Counted from the stretch's first letter, positions 1 to 12,107 are shown. The stretch: 64,000 nt of DNA from Medicago truncatula (GCF_003473485.1 NC_053045.1:45860494-45924493); one strand, 5' to 3'. The notes: generated by a model not told the origin, from the letters alone. Translations and numbers: made by a program.

Positions 1-1085
1 GTTGCTTTGTCGTGGGAGTTATCAATGTTAGTCGTTGCCACTTGATACGGCTCATCGGAAATGAGTCTTTTAAGTGAAATACCTTATGCCCTTTTGTGAC
101 AGTTTTACATAATTACTTGAATACGTGTGAATGGGTTATGATATGAATGAAATGATATTTATCATGTGATGTTGAATGATGTTAATGATTGTTGATGATC
201 AAGGTGATAATGCGATGTTGACTCTTATTTGTTTTATGACCGGAATGTTGTATGGACGTAATTTCTTGATAATGCAAATGTTGTAGAGATGATCAATATA
301 TTTGGAAGTTGTCCTTTGTATTGTTGTGAAAGTTGGAGGTGATTGCATTGTTGAGTCCTTACTTGTATGTCCATGCATCATAGTCATGTTGAGTCTTGTA
401 GTTGTAAAAGGGTTGAGCTCTTTTACTTCAGAGATTATGTAAGACGGGTGTGAAATCTTACATACGATGTTTTTGTTGCATCGAAGGTGATGACCTTGAG
501 GTGATTCGGTACCACATGCATTTATGCGTCATGTTTAGGGACATAACATTTTGTTGCATGAGTCCTAAATGTGAAATGATTGACATACTTGTGGTTGCGA
601 GTGATTGGTTGTGATATTTGGAATTACCATTATGTATTATTATTGAGGTTGATTATTCATGGCAATTATTTGGAATTTGAATTGTTCTATTCATGTCTAT
701 CTGCTATGTGGATTATGATGATGTAATACTTACCTCCGGTGGTTTTGACCGCCTACCTATCTGTATGGATGGGTAGACGCTGTTCAGGATTAGTTGCTCC
801 GGTGAGTTGGTTGATGCTTGGTGGATACCGGGAGCTATCTCCGGTATCGGTTTAGTTGAGTCTAGGATGGCTCTGATCTAGGTGTCTGTTAGATTTCCTA
901 GATTTATTTGTTTGGATTTTATTCATATTTGGAGAATTTCCATTTGTCGGGACTTGAAGAATTTTTAAGATGGGATGTATTTTTGATATCATGGCATGCA
1001 TGCTTGCCGGAACCATCACAAACAATTATGTGTCATGTCATAGGCGATTTTTCTTTGTTCTTCTCATCACCTTGAATGTTACCCT
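1..1085. other. Non-genic DNA, possibly retroelement-derived
   Basis: No convincing coding region is visible; the reading frames are short and broken. The stretch is rich in TGATG-type words and has a moderately GC-rich block near 735-900 that differs from the AT-rich flanks. It reads like LTR or untranslated retroelement sequence of the gypsy kind, but no polypurine tract, primer-binding site or terminal repeat could be placed, so the class is a guess. Confidence 0.25.
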
Positions 1086-1104
1086 GATTTTGATTCTGAG
1101 ACAT

Positions 1105-1690
1105 ATCTACATTTAAAAAAAAAAAACCGCGATCAAAACCTAACTAAACAACAATGCCATAAAATCGTAAAATCAAAAACTAAACCTAAACCTAAACTAT
1201 CATCAAAACCTACACCTAAATCTAAACAATTCTACAACGATTCATCAAAACCTAAACCTAACAATTCAATAAAAGTTCTCTAACAATTCTAACCTAAACT
1301 ATCCTAACATATCATAAAATCATAAAATCAATAAAACCTATATATCGAGCCTATATAATCGAAATTTAACAAAAAAAAACAAACAATTCGACAACAATAC
1401 AACAATGCAACAGGATTCAAAAAACTTACTTGTTTTTGTGATTGAAATTGGCTTGGAATGGCAGAAAATCGCACCTAAGAGAATGAAAACCGCAACAATG
1501 GAGTTTTGGAAACTCCCATGTCTATTATGTTCTTATAACCAATTTTCGGCAGTTAACTACCGATGTTTTCCTCGGCAGTTAACTGCAGCTGGTTATTAAA
1601 TTCCTCAACAGTTAACTGCCGAGGGGGTAAAAACGTATTTTACTCGTGTGCCTCAGCCTTATGTAATGTGTCAACAACAATTTTTTTTTT
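1105..1690. repeat. CCTAAA-rich tract followed by CGGCAGTTAACTGCC palindromes
   Basis: From about 1135 to 1350 the motif CCTAAAC/ACCTAAA recurs irregularly, resembling degenerate telomere-like sequence but without the plant CCCTAAA register. At 1546-1563, 1571-1586 and 1606-1627 lie three copies of a self-complementary word centred on GCAGTTAACTGC with CGG/CCG edges. A T-run follows at 1680-1698. No gene is supported here. Confidence 0.45.
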
Positions 1691-1699
1691 TTTTTTTTA

Positions 1700-3395
1700 A
1701 GATGCCTATTCAAATTTCTTTACTTGATCGGTAACAACCCTTCATAAAGTGAGAATATTAACGATGTGATTTTGGATGAAATATTACATCATCTTTAATT
1801 TTCTTTTTTATTACTCATCATCTTTAATTTCATTCAACACGTTTTTCATACTATTATATTAGTCATGCCAAAAAAACTATTTCTACATTCGCCTATGTTT
1901 TCTTGACATAACACAAAAGAAATTTATTTCCTTTTTCTATGAGGCAAGAAAACTCTTTGGTAGTGAAGGAAAGATAGAGGTTATGAATTGATGTGTCTCA
2001 TCATGAGTCCATTAAACACCACGATGACAACACTGCGGTAGTTCCGTGAGGTGCTCTTCTTTTACAGGATTGGTATTTGGTAGTGGTATACCAAAATTTC
2101 ACATTAAAGTTGCTGAATTCATACGCTGGGAGTATTAAAAATCATGCCATTATCTTGCACTAGTTTATTAAAAATCACATCCTTTGGATTTCACTGCGGT
2201 AGGAGTATTGAATTTATGATATGATTATTCATTATTATTAATTAATTAATAGAGCCACGAGAATTTGTTTCACAAATTTGTGTATACAGCTTTGAATATT
2301 GAGTGCTCTCATTTTTGTTTTATTATAATCTTTGGTTAGATAGTGTATTAATCAAAACCTAACATGCGTAAAGTCATGCCATTCTCACAATTATTTATTT
2401 ACAAAATCCGTTGAAATTTCGTCTTCATGAATATATCATCATACTAATTTTTAAAGTATTTATTTATAATCATCAAAGTATATTTCATAAAATAAATAAG
2501 TTGATGACTTTTATTAAAAAAAATAAAAAATTGATGACTTCTTTTTTTTTTTTTGAATAAAAATTGATGACTACTTTTTTTTGAATAAAAATTGACGACT
2601 ACCTTTTTTTTTGAAGGAAAACAATTGACGACTACCTATATTCTTAAATTTGCATTTCATTAATAATTTAATCTCCCTCAAAAATATAAATAAATAATAA
2701 TTTAATCAATTTTGTGATGTTTTTTATTTATTTGAAATTTGAAAATAAAGGAGTTTATAAACTGCACGATAGAATATGCTTTGATGGATACGTAGGTTTT
2801 GGGAAACGAAGCACGTGAAGGCGCACTACGTGCCACGTCATCATTCATTCATTCAAGTTCACGCTGCGTAGGTTACAACATAACAGAGCGTGTTACAAAC
2901 TCGCTATATGAGCGCGTAGCAATGACCAGTATACTATGTTGACATCATGGGTGGGGTAACAAAGAGCCCATGATTGTATGTAGTCATTTATTTGAGCACT
3001 TGAGCATTCAGTTTAATCATGTTCGTCAGATTAAGATCAGATTATTCATATTTTGGACCATCCAACTTCGATGCAAAGCAACGATTATACTAAATACATA
3101 AATGTGAAAAAATAAATAGTTTCAGTCATCATATGTCACGTATGCAAATCATCATAAAAATGGAATCAAAGACTATTTTAAAAAACAAAAAATTTTGCAG
3201 GAGTCAAAAACAATTTTTTTTAAAACCATATTTTAAGCTAAATCAAATCGTTCTATATAAAATCTATGGTCTACACCGTTTTGTGAGAAATAAAGTGGAT
3301 CGTCTGATTTTAAATCAACGGATGATTTGAACTATTTCCTCAAATTGTGTGAATTTGCTACATAGAGAATCTAGGTCAAGTGAAGGGTGTAGCGT
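1700..3395. other. Intergenic region upstream of the DUF1644 gene
   Basis: AT-rich DNA without a supportable ORF. It contains poly-T tracts with a repeated TTGATGACTAC/TTTTTTTTGAATAAAA pattern (2530-2640) and a 42-bp word (2150-2191) that recurs at 8229-8270. ACGT-core motifs cluster at about 2811-2842 (CACGTG, TACGTG, CCACGTCA), which are recognised bZIP/bHLH binding cores in plants and could belong to the promoter of the gene whose leader begins near 3400. The regulatory role is inferred. Confidence 0.4.
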
Positions 3396-3399
3396 AGAA

Positions 3400-6300
3400 A
3401 TGACTGGAACATGATCTCTCTCTAACACCCACCACTCTTCCTCTACCAATTTCCCTCTCGATTCCTTCGCCTTTACTTTCGATCCTTTTGCAACAACAGA
3501 ACCTTATTCTTCTCTTTCTCTCTTTTTTAAATTCCTTTCATTTCTTCCATTTTCTCAATTCCCTCTACCAATCACCTGGTACGATCATTACATCTCTAAT
3601 TCATTCTATCGCTTTTCAATTTTCAATTTTTCTATGTGCAACACAATAACATTCTTAAATTTTGATAACCCTTCATTTTTCCCCAATTTTTTTCACTAAA
3701 ATTCGAGTAAAAATCGATACCCAGTTGAGGTAAATTGTAGAATTAACTTAAAAATTGAAACTTTATATTGTTTAATCGGGGTTTAAACAGATGGGCATGT
3801 TTGTTTTGTCCACATTTGTTTCTGTTTAATTTAGATAATTTTTTAATTTGGAAATTGTTTTAATTTATAATTTATATATAATATAATATTAGGTTGTTGA
3901 TTGGATCTAATATTTATGGATGAAGCTTAATAACATGTGCTTGTTATGTTTCTTTATGATGATAACATGTGTTTGTAATCTTAGCTTCATGTTATGGTTA
4001 ATATTATAATATGAATTATTAATCTGTGAATCTTACTTTGTTAGTTGTCTTTGCTTGTTGTTGCTCCTTTTGCATCTAGCCACGTTGCTTCCTTTGACCG
4101 ACTTATATGAATCTTAAACTAATATTTTCTACCTTGTTGTTCTGTTTATTTATTGCCAGATACACTCTGATCTTTACAGCTAAATTGTTGGATTGATAAC
4201 TCTAATTGCTAGCTGGTGAGTTTTACCTTATCCTTTTAATTGTAATTGTAATGTTTTGATGCATTAGTATGATTTGTTTACATCAGTCAAGAAAATGAGA
4301 CTCTTTTGTTAGCAGAATGGCGCTATTTCGAGCAATTCCTTTTGCTTTATTGTTTGCATTACATTGAATACTAAGTCAATTGTGTAGTGTGTGTACTCTT
4401 CGTCGTCTGTATGTCCACTGGTTAGTATTAGTATTGGCCTGTTTTAATTTCGTGACCGGTATGAGAGTTATACAAACAAAATAGTAATGTGGTTTTTGTA
4501 AGTTCAATTACGAGCAAAACGAATGTTTTTATTTTGTAAAGTTTACCACATTATTGTGTTGGTTTGATACTCAACTAGTTTGTGTCTTTCCCTTCTCATA
4601 TATAACTTGTTATATTCCCATTTATGATTTTAACAGATTAGATGTTCTGAAATAATTTTGTGGTAAGAGAAACTTTGCTTAAATGAATTTTGTAATATTA
4701 CATTGCACCTGTTTAGTAGATCTGAGTTTACTGTAAGAGTATTTGGTATATGCTCTTATGTGGATTACTATCGTGGCAGTTATAACCTGTGTTTTCATGC
4801 ACTCATGAACCTCTGAGTTGTTTTCGAAGTGTATCAATACTTCTACAATAGGCAAATGAAACATGGTTTTATATTATGATTGCATCTGTGATTTAAAGTG
4901 ATTAGACATATGTAATTTTCACTGTCTTCTTCTAAAAGGATTCCACATCTGCTATTTCTTTATTCTTTTTGTGATGGAGAGTCTGTCTCATCTGTGTAGT
5001 GCCTTTTTGATACGAAGAACAGGACAATTTTAACAATGACAATTTTTAACATGTGGGTTTCAATGTTGCGAATGTGATGATAGAAGCCTTGACCTTTTTA
5101 GCGACGTGCTTTTTTCCATAGTATGCCCTATGTGTAATGCATCTATCCATTTATAATTAGCACTTTTTAATATAGTCATTAAAGATGGCTAAGTGGAGGA
5201 GTTTGAGGGATGCATTTTAGATTGGTGTATATAGATTGACAATCATATGAACAAGTACCTATGTTTATGTATCAATCTGTTCTTTCGTCATTGTATAATT
5301 ACTGGGTAAACTGGAATTTTGGCTACTATTTTGAAATTGTTTGATGGAAGGTTCAAAGTATATGGTGAGACCAGGGCACCTTCCTGCAAGTTCTGGCATA
5401 CTTAAATGAGAGGAAAACAGTTGAAACCCAAGCAAGAAGTCGCCCTTTTAGGTTCTTTAGTTTGACTCTCAGTGTTGGGTTTCTTTTCATATCATAATTG
5501 AAGTAATACCTTTTGATGAGGTCTGAAAATTTGATATTATTTAGTGTTTGTTTGTTGTCAAAGATGAGTACGTTACAGCAGATGAGTGGTCACACAACTA
5601 GATAAAATTAGGAACGTAAGATTAGAGAGATAGTTGGAGCTACACCTATGTGGAAACAATTGGAGTCTCGTCTTTGGTAGCTTGAACATGAACATGTTTG
5701 GAGAAGATAGTCAGTCAGCCGCATTAGGAATGAGGTTACAATTACATTAAAGGAAGTTATAAGCCAAACTGTTGAGAAGGAGTTGGATTTAAATGTCCTT
5801 TATTTAGATACAATCCATGTACCCGACTATACTTATAGTAGGAATAGGCTGACTGATTTTTTTCTTCTTCGGTTGTTCATAGGCACTGATTAAATTGTTT
5901 TGTCAGTATATTTGTAGAACTATTAGAGTGCACTGGTATAGTAAACTTTTGAAGTAAAATTGGTTATGAGTAGTTTAGACAATTGATCTATGAGACTGAC
6001 TGAGGGTCAGTTCACTCTTTGTAAGGAATTGATTTTTTGAGAGATAACTAAGTGACATCTTTGGAGTGACGAATTTAGGTACATTTTTGGGAGCCGATTA
6101 TTTCTGCACATAGTTGTTTATTTTTCTCTTTTTCAGAAGCTTTATCAGGATACTGCTAAAATAAGTGAATATCTCTTTTGCTCTCTCTAATATAATATAT
6201 TTTTTCTTTTTAAAAAGTTGAAGGCATTTGACTTGATGTTCCAAAAGGTTGGCCCGTTTCACTGCAGAAAAATGGATAAATGTATGTCTGTAGAATGTGT

Positions 6301-6680
6301 ATAAAATGATGTTTTCTGTTCATCATTGTTTTGCTTTGTTAAAAATTGAATTCCTATTTTGTGTTCATCTTTTATTTTTTGTGGAGGATGGATTTTTAAT
6401 CGGTCAACATTTAACCTCTAGTTTCTTAAGTAAATTAAGTTTCTCATCACACTCGCATCGTGAGATTTTTAAAAAAATATCTGTGCAACTTTTGCGAATG
6501 GCTTTTTGTTATTTTTTAAAAGTGATTTGTCAGTCTCGTGTCTGAACTCTCCCAGTTAGCATAAATCATATATGTAAATGTGATGGTAGTTCCACAATAT
6601 GATATTTAGATCCCTGAAATCAGAGTATTCTTTTAACAGCTTTGTGGTTTAAATTCCAGGTTCTGTTGGTATTTTGAAAA
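3400..6680 (+). promoter_or_regulatory. Leader of the DUF1644 gene with two 5'UTR introns (inferred)
   Basis: A pyrimidine-rich stretch from about 3415 to 3578 looks like a plant first exon and ends at a GT donor (3579). A short candidate exon lies at 4160-4215, bounded by TTGCCAG and CTG/GTGAG. The last exon starts at 6660 after an AAATTCCAG acceptor, 21 bases before the start codon. The spliced leader would be about 250 nt. Exon 1 start is approximate. Long leader introns are common in constitutively expressed plant genes; whether these are used needs transcript data. Confidence 0.5.
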
Positions 6681-7808
6681 ATGGCAAAAGGAAGCAGGGG
6701 ACGATACAGGGTTGCTTCTCGTCAGTACAGACTGGCTCCATACCCACTGGCTCGTTGCAAAAGGGATACTTGTGAGGATATGTGTCACAAGAAATGCTCT
6801 AAAGTACTGGATAAGAAAGAGTGTGAAGATGTAACATGTTCTGTGTGCATGGAGTATCCGCACAATGCTGTTCTTCTTCTTTGTTCTTCTCATGACAAGG
6901 GTTGCCGTCCCTATATGTGTGGAACCAGCCTACGGCATTCCAACTGCCTTGATCAGTACAAGAAAGCTTACACTAAAGTAGTTTCAGCACGTAATGGACA
7001 GCCTGTGGAAGGTTCTATTGATAATCCATTCATGTTCCATGATTCGAACTCACCTCATGAGAAGAATGAAGTTACCGAACTTGCTTGCCCCCTATGTAGG
7101 GGTCAGGTTAAAGGTTGGACTGTTGTGGAACCTGTGCGAGACTTTCTCAACGAAAAGAAAAGAAGTTGCATGCAGGATAACTGCTCGTTTGTCGGTAACT
7201 ATAAGGAGTTGAAGAAGCATGTGCGGGCAGAGCATCCTTCAGCACGTCCAAGGACAGTAGATCCTGATCATGAGCAGAAATGGAGATGGCTTGAGTGGGA
7301 GCGTGAACGAGAAGATGTTATCAGCACAGTGACATCAGCCATACCGGGGGCAGTGGTTTTTGGAGATTATGTTATAGAAGGTCGCCATAATAATGACTTC
7401 GATACGGATGATGAGGAGGGTGCTCATGAAGCAGGCAATGCAGAAAGAAATGGGAGATTTGAGATGGGTATGGAGGCTATGAATTTCTTCCTCCTGTTAC
7501 ATGCGGTTCGGCAGGGGAATGATCTCAGCAGCTTTAGTAGACGGATGAGGCCTGAGATGGATCCCGATATGTTAGCCGATCAGAATGAGGATCAGAATGA
7601 GGATGCTGAGATGGGTGTCATAATGGATGTCTCGGATGGCGACAATGATGATGATGATGATGATGGAAGTTACAATGAAGGCAATGATGATGGTGTGTCC
7701 CTGGTTAGCCGACTTCGGCGGCAGGGTGGTGGCAGAGTTCTGTTGAATCGTTCCAGCAGGAGGCGTAGGCGTAGAGAAACACATGCAACGATGGGAGGAA
7801 GTGGGTGA
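6681..7808 (+). CDS. DUF1644 RING-like / C2H2-like zinc-binding protein
   Basis: Intact 375-codon reading frame without introns, starting at the first ATG after a good splice acceptor. The N-terminus is basic (MAKGSRGRYR). A Cys-rich segment follows, with C26, C31, C35, C39 and C48, then C53-x2-C56, C68, C75, C80, C89 and later C136-x2-C139, in the order expected for the plant DUF1644 RING-like domain. A second finger reads C163-x4-C168-x11-H180-x4-H185. The conserved DPDHEQKWRWLEWERERED block is at about 194-213. The C-terminal third is acidic, with an Asp run encoded by GAT repeats (7650-7665), and ends in an arginine-rich patch that may act as a nuclear localisation signal. Rice DUF1644 proteins have been linked to salt and ABA responses; the biochemical activity (E3 ligase or transcription cofactor) is not settled. 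Start, frame and family are firm; the function is inferred. Confidence 0.93.
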   Translation: MAKGSRGRYRVASRQYRLAPYPLARCKRDTCEDMCHKKCSKVLDKKECEDVTCSVCMEYPHNAVLLLCSSHDKGCRPYMCGTSLRHSNCLDQYKKAYTKVVSARNGQPVEGSIDNPFMFHDSNSPHEKNEVTELACPLCRGQVKGWTVVEPVRDFLNEKKRSCMQDNCSFVGNYKELKKHVRAEHPSARPRTVDPDHEQKWRWLEWEREREDVISTVTSAIPGAVVFGDYVIEGRHNNDFDTDDEEGAHEAGNAERNGRFEMGMEAMNFFLLLHAVRQGNDLSSFSRRMRPEMDPDMLADQNEDQNEDAEMGVIMDVSDGDNDDDDDDGSYNEGNDDGVSLVSRLRRQGGGRVLLNRSSRRRRRRETHATMGGSG

Positions 7809-8228
7809 TTGATCATACTTGACGCAGGAGGTTGGAAAGGGGCAAGTTTCTTAGGTATATATTAGATCAGAAAATTTAGCACCATTTAGTGGTTGCTTTA
7901 ATAACATTTGAAGGGTTTTTCTTTCCCAACAAGAAAAATCAAAAGATGGGCATTTTTATTTGTTTATCTTGTTGTATTGTCTTCCTTGTACATGTACATT
8001 CCTACCTTCCTCCTATAGTCTTTATTGCTTTTGCACATTACAATTGTGAATTAACTTATGTAAACATTTGATTGTATGAAAATCTTCGGCAAGAATTTGA
8101 TCGCCATGTAAGGGGCAAATTGATTCCTCCCATGATTGAACAGTTGCAAATTGGCTATTTCAGCTATATTAATAAACCAGGAATTCTGGGTTGCAAATTG
8201 TGTCATAATCATTGCCTCTACCACTAAA
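7809..8228 (+). other. 3' flank / probable 3'UTR of the DUF1644 gene
   Basis: No coding region. T-rich sequence with several AATAA/AATAAA-like words (for example near 7900 and 8170) is compatible with a plant 3'UTR and polyadenylation area; the cleavage site cannot be fixed from sequence. Confidence 0.4.
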
Positions 8229-8270
8229 TTATCTTGCACTAATTTATTAAAAATCACATCCTTTGGATTT
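8229..8270. repeat. 42-bp dispersed repeat (partner at 2150-2191)
   Basis: The 42-base word beginning TTATCTTGCACTA and ending CCTTTGGATTT matches 2150-2191 with one mismatch. The two copies bracket the DUF1644 locus in direct orientation. Confidence 0.7.
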
Positions 8271-8366
8271 ACCAATCTGGATGGGGAAAAACACGTCTTT
8301 TTTTCTTCTCGTATCTGGGCCGATAAATCTGAGCATAGTGGATCCGGATGTGTATTTAAGAATCGT

Positions 8367-8387
8367 GGGGGGGGGGGGGGGGGGGGG
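8367..8387. repeat. Poly-G tract, 21 G
   Basis: Uninterrupted run of 21 G on the plus strand, very unusual in this AT-rich DNA. A second 19-G run follows at 8912-8930. Length is likely to be unreliable in the assembly. Confidence 0.9.
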
Positions 8388-8911
8388 AAGAGGCCCTCAA
8401 AAATTGTTTCCTAATGTTTTGGCTCATTACGAATTGCTTATGATCTAGATTAATGATGTTTCAATCTCTTCACTGACATTGCCATTGCAATTCTACAGCA
8501 CCAACTACTACTTTATTACATGCTAATAGTCTATTTTCAACCAACTGCAACTTTATCATTTACATGTAACCTTCACTTCAAAGCAAGTCATAGTGATAAG
8601 TGATTTCAATGTCAGAAATGGGGTGGATTCTGGTGGATTAGTTCTGCTTTATCCTTTCGATGGATTGGCAGTTGGTCCTTGTTCAAGAGCTTAGAGTGTT
8701 TTCTCTCTTGTTTAGCATCGACGCTGTCACATATTCCAAACACACTTTAGTACTATAGGTGGACAATATCACGGTAACAGACATTCAAAATTCTGAGTAT
8801 AACAAATTCTATCAGAAAAAAGACCGCATAAGAACAAGATCACATTTCTATTTCTATTGGAATGTTTCCTGAAGATTTTATAAACCGCCGTGTTACTAAA
8901 TGTTTCCTGTA

Positions 8912-8930
8912 GGGGGGGGGGGGGGGGGGG
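8912..8930. repeat. Poly-G tract, 19 G
   Basis: Second homoguanine run on the same strand, 545 bases after the first and just upstream of LINE-derived sequence. Confidence 0.9.
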
Positions 8931-9089
8931 CATGATTGGCACTTATTTTTCCAATGTGATACCAGTACTGAATACTGGAGTACTGCGGGTTTGTCGCACA
9001 TTTTGCAGCCCCGTCTGAAGCATTTTGACTAGGTTGGTGCTGTATTGATGGATGTGTGTACCCATGATCATGAAGTGATTATTACTTGT

Positions 9090-9905
9090 GTTTTGATGAT
9101 GATATCGGGCATATGGCAGAACCGAAATGGACTGTGTGGAATCAGAAATGTCTTTCTTCTGCCCAGATTGAGTTCGACGCAGATTATGTTGGCAGATGTT
9201 ATTGCCTCAAACTTCCGTGGCCTAAGCGGCCATAGTCCCTCTAAGAAGCTGGCTGTGGAGGGTTACCTCCACATAGTTATTTAGCAAGCTGAGGTCTCGT
9301 TCGTTAACGGAATTAACCACACAAATCGCTCCACCAACTAAGAACGGCCATGCACTACCACGGTGGATGGTAGTACCACCCATAGAATCATGAAAGGGCT
9401 CTCAGTTGTTGTGAAAAATTATGCTGGAAATGTTATGTCTGGGGAAAGCATCGGTTCTGCTGGACATATTACATTGCAGACAGAAAATCAATATGACATT
9501 GATGCTAGTTTTTATCGTAATAGGGGCATGGCAGGATACGGGTGCTGTTTACGAAATAGAGCAGGCCAATTTGTCAAGGCGCCCACGGGTTGGTATCCAT
9601 CTGTAATGCAAGTACAGGAAGGGTGTAACTGCTGCATTGTTGAATGCTATGCGATCGATACAAGAGATGGGAATTCATAGAGTGACTTTCCATACTGATT
9701 TACAAGTTTTAGCTGGTGCCATTCATGCTAGCAGAGGAGGTGTTTCTGAATTGTATTCTGGTTGCTTATGTTAGATGTAAGCTAGCTTTAAATTGCAACT
9801 TTGAGGTAAAGTTTATTAGGAGATAAACAAATATGACTGCTCATTCTCTAGCCAGAGAAACCATTTCTTATGCTAGTAGGCAAGTTAACCTGTTTATGAT
9901 TTTGG
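9090..9905 (+). pseudogene. LINE retrotransposon 3' coding remnant with RNase H-like domain
   Basis: Several broken frames read like the C-terminal part of plant LINE ORF2. At 9096-9230 a segment reads IWQNRNGLCG, the W-x-x-RN motif that follows the reverse transcriptase in these elements. At 9495-9600 comes DIDASFYRNRGMAGYGCCLR, the first RNase H strand with its catalytic Asp. In a shifted frame near 9630-9730 follow MGIHRVTFHTDLQVLAGAI, and later AHSLARET near 9840. At least two frameshifts and stop codons separate the pieces, so this is a dead copy. The family call rests on these motifs; the 5' part and the element ends were not found. Confidence 0.75.
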
Positions 9906-10077
9906 TCGTATTTGTATTCGTCCACTTCACATGTGTTTTGATAAAAATATTTTTCTTAGTTTTCTTTACACACTCACATTTTCATTTTTTTATTCTGTAA
10001 ACTTCAAATTTATATCATGTTTTTTTTTGTCATAAACTTTTAGATTACTACTGTACATATATTTTAACAAAGGATAC

Positions 10078-10790
10078 TTTGGCCCGTAGGGCTTATAGCA
10101 TTAGAGCTTACATCATAAGCTCTTATACTTGATAAACAATTTATGTTTGGATATGTACACTAAAAAGTACTTTCATAAATTGAAATGTTTGGAAGTGACA
10201 TTACATAAGCAATTATCGAAATTTTAAATATTTTTAATTTAACAAAAAAATCAGAGAATTGAACCACAATTATCAAGATTTTTTTTGATAAAATTAATCA
10301 AGATGTAAAAAATAATATTATAATATATTAATTATAATTATATATATAGCATAATCAATATTTGTCCTTAAAAAAATATCAAGCTAAGTTTATTTTTTTT
10401 TATTAAGTTTGATTTTGTTACGTAACAAAAAATAATAAAAGTCTTCCTTCAAAAAAATAATAATAAAGATCTTAGTTACGTGTGTTACTTTAGTAAGATA
10501 AGTATATAAAAATTTTGTTACTTATGCACCGTCAAAGATAATTATAATTAAAATATATGTTTTGAAAAAGTGGATCTAGAGAGAATCGAAGGAGGTCACA
10601 TAAATTCATAAGCTCCTTGTTAAGCTGGAGGGTAAGCTGAAAATTTAGGCTTATTGAAATATGGCATAAGCAGCTTATGAAACTATGATAAGCTATTTTT
10701 ATTTATTTACCCAAACACCTTTAAAAAAACTTATGGGAGTAGATAAGCCCACATAAGCTCAAAATAAACCAATCTAAATGGGGCATTTGT
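10078..10790. mobile_element. Foldback element, degenerate (AGCTTATAAGCT-type)
   Basis: The left end carries GGGCTTATAGCA and CATAAGCTCTTAT, and the right end carries AGATAAGCCCACATAAGCTC, giving imperfect inverted arms around AT-rich DNA with no coding capacity. Similar AGCTTATAGCTTATAAG words occur in the elements at 12108 and 47366. Exact ends and target duplication were not found. Confidence 0.35.
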
Positions 10791-11392
10791 CCAGAACAAA
10801 AATATCAAAGGTACACTCTCTATTACTGAAGTCTCGTAAATACAACTCAACTGATAAAAGGTCGTAGGGACATTCGATATGCTGTAGGCACAACTTCAAA
10901 CCTGCACCACTATAATCTTTAAAATAAAATAAAAAAAAAATCCCAAATATTCGATTACATTTAACAATTTTGCTACTATTTGATGTTTGAGCAATAGATT
11001 AAGATCTACTTACGAACAGGCCTTTATGTCTTAACTATCAATCATTCATCTAAAATGATAGTTATGACCTATGATATTTTATGTTGTTATTCTAGAATCT
11101 TGAAAACTAGACTAGATATGATTTGTCTTTTTATATTTTGCTTTTGGCATAATCATACTGTGAATTTGTGATATTGGTATGGCTGCATCTGACTATGCTT
11201 CTTTAGAGCACTTTATATACGTAGCGTAATCCACCGATATAGATTTGCATGACGTTTGATTCAACAACTATGTTATTTGCAGATAATAATTCCAAGGTGT
11301 GTAAATTGGCAGGGAAAAGAAAGAACTGTTTCATCTGATATGGATTAATCAGTTCTTAAATCGGATATGGAGTTAAAAACATCGCTTTACTC

Positions 11393-11717
11393 AGGCTTTG
11401 TTTGGAAGTTTGGAGGGGAGGGGAAGGAAAGACTTTAGAGGGTTGAAAATATATGGGAAAATGATAAATCTTTCACATTTTTTAAAAATTAATTTTTTAG
11501 ATAATGATAAATTAATGCTTATGATTAATAAAATTTTAATGTTAAGAATATTATAACTACTTAGATTAAATTTTAATAATTCTTGTAAATCCCAAAAACT
11601 CTCCTCCAATACAATGAAACTCCAAAGTCTTCCCCTCTCAATGTCATATTTTTTTTCCCGTTGCTCTTTCCTTTTTTCCCAAACCCCTCCACTCCAAACT
11701 CGCAAACAAAACCTTAA
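11393..11717. mobile_element. MITE-like foldback element with GGCTTTGTTTGG ends
   Basis: The left arm AGGCTTTGTTTGGAAGTTTG and the reverse complement of the right arm (AAGGTTTTGTTTGCGAGTTTG, 20-base core) match closely, and the arms continue as G-rich (left) and C-rich (right) sequence. The 325-bp interior is AT-rich and non-coding. No clear target duplication was seen. Confidence 0.6.
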
Positions 11718-11984
11718 AAACTTATGAACTCTTTTATCACGAACTTTTTAATTCCATTACCGCTGTTTCCTTTTTTTATAACACATTTACCTCAGTTCTT
11801 CAAGATACAATTTATGTATTATTTTGAATCTAGAAATCTAAGGGAGAGATTGATATTGAGTGATTTTAAAATAGAAAGATCAATTTTGTGAACAAGTGAA
11901 AATAAGAGATGCAAAATTGTGATTAAGATTTGAATAGAACATAATCTAAATAATCATAAAATTGTGATTAAAATAGAAAGAACA

Positions 11985-12078
11985 ACATTTTTTTTTTTGG
12001 TGGTGGGGTTCGAACCCCCGACTTTACATATATTATACATTTTTTATACCAACTGAATTAAGTTCACGATGACAGAAA
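11985..12078 (-). mobile_element. tRNA-derived SINE fragment
   Basis: Read on the minus strand it carries an A-box-like TAATTCAGTTGGT and a perfect B box GGTTCGAACCCC, about 45 bases apart, followed by an A-rich end that appears as a T-run on the plus strand. This is the layout of a Pol III tRNA-derived SINE head; it does not fold as a functional tRNA. Confidence 0.65.
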
Positions 12079-12107
12079 GATCAACATATGGGTCTGTTTG
12101 GTAAACC

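Noticed and set aside
1135..1350. Interstitial telomere array
   Set aside because: CCTAAA/CCTAAAC words are irregular and lack the CCCTAAA register; no head-to-tail array is present.
2811..2842. Functional ABA-response promoter element
   Set aside because: ACGT cores are present, but with no expression data or proven transcription start the specific claim is not supported; noted only as motifs.
6633..6893. 86-codon minus-strand frame over the DUF1644 start
   Set aside because: Shadow of the plus-strand gene, which has strong domain support.
11985..12078. Functional tRNA gene
   Set aside because: A and B boxes are present, but the acceptor stem and anticodon arm do not form and an A-rich tail follows, so it is a SINE.
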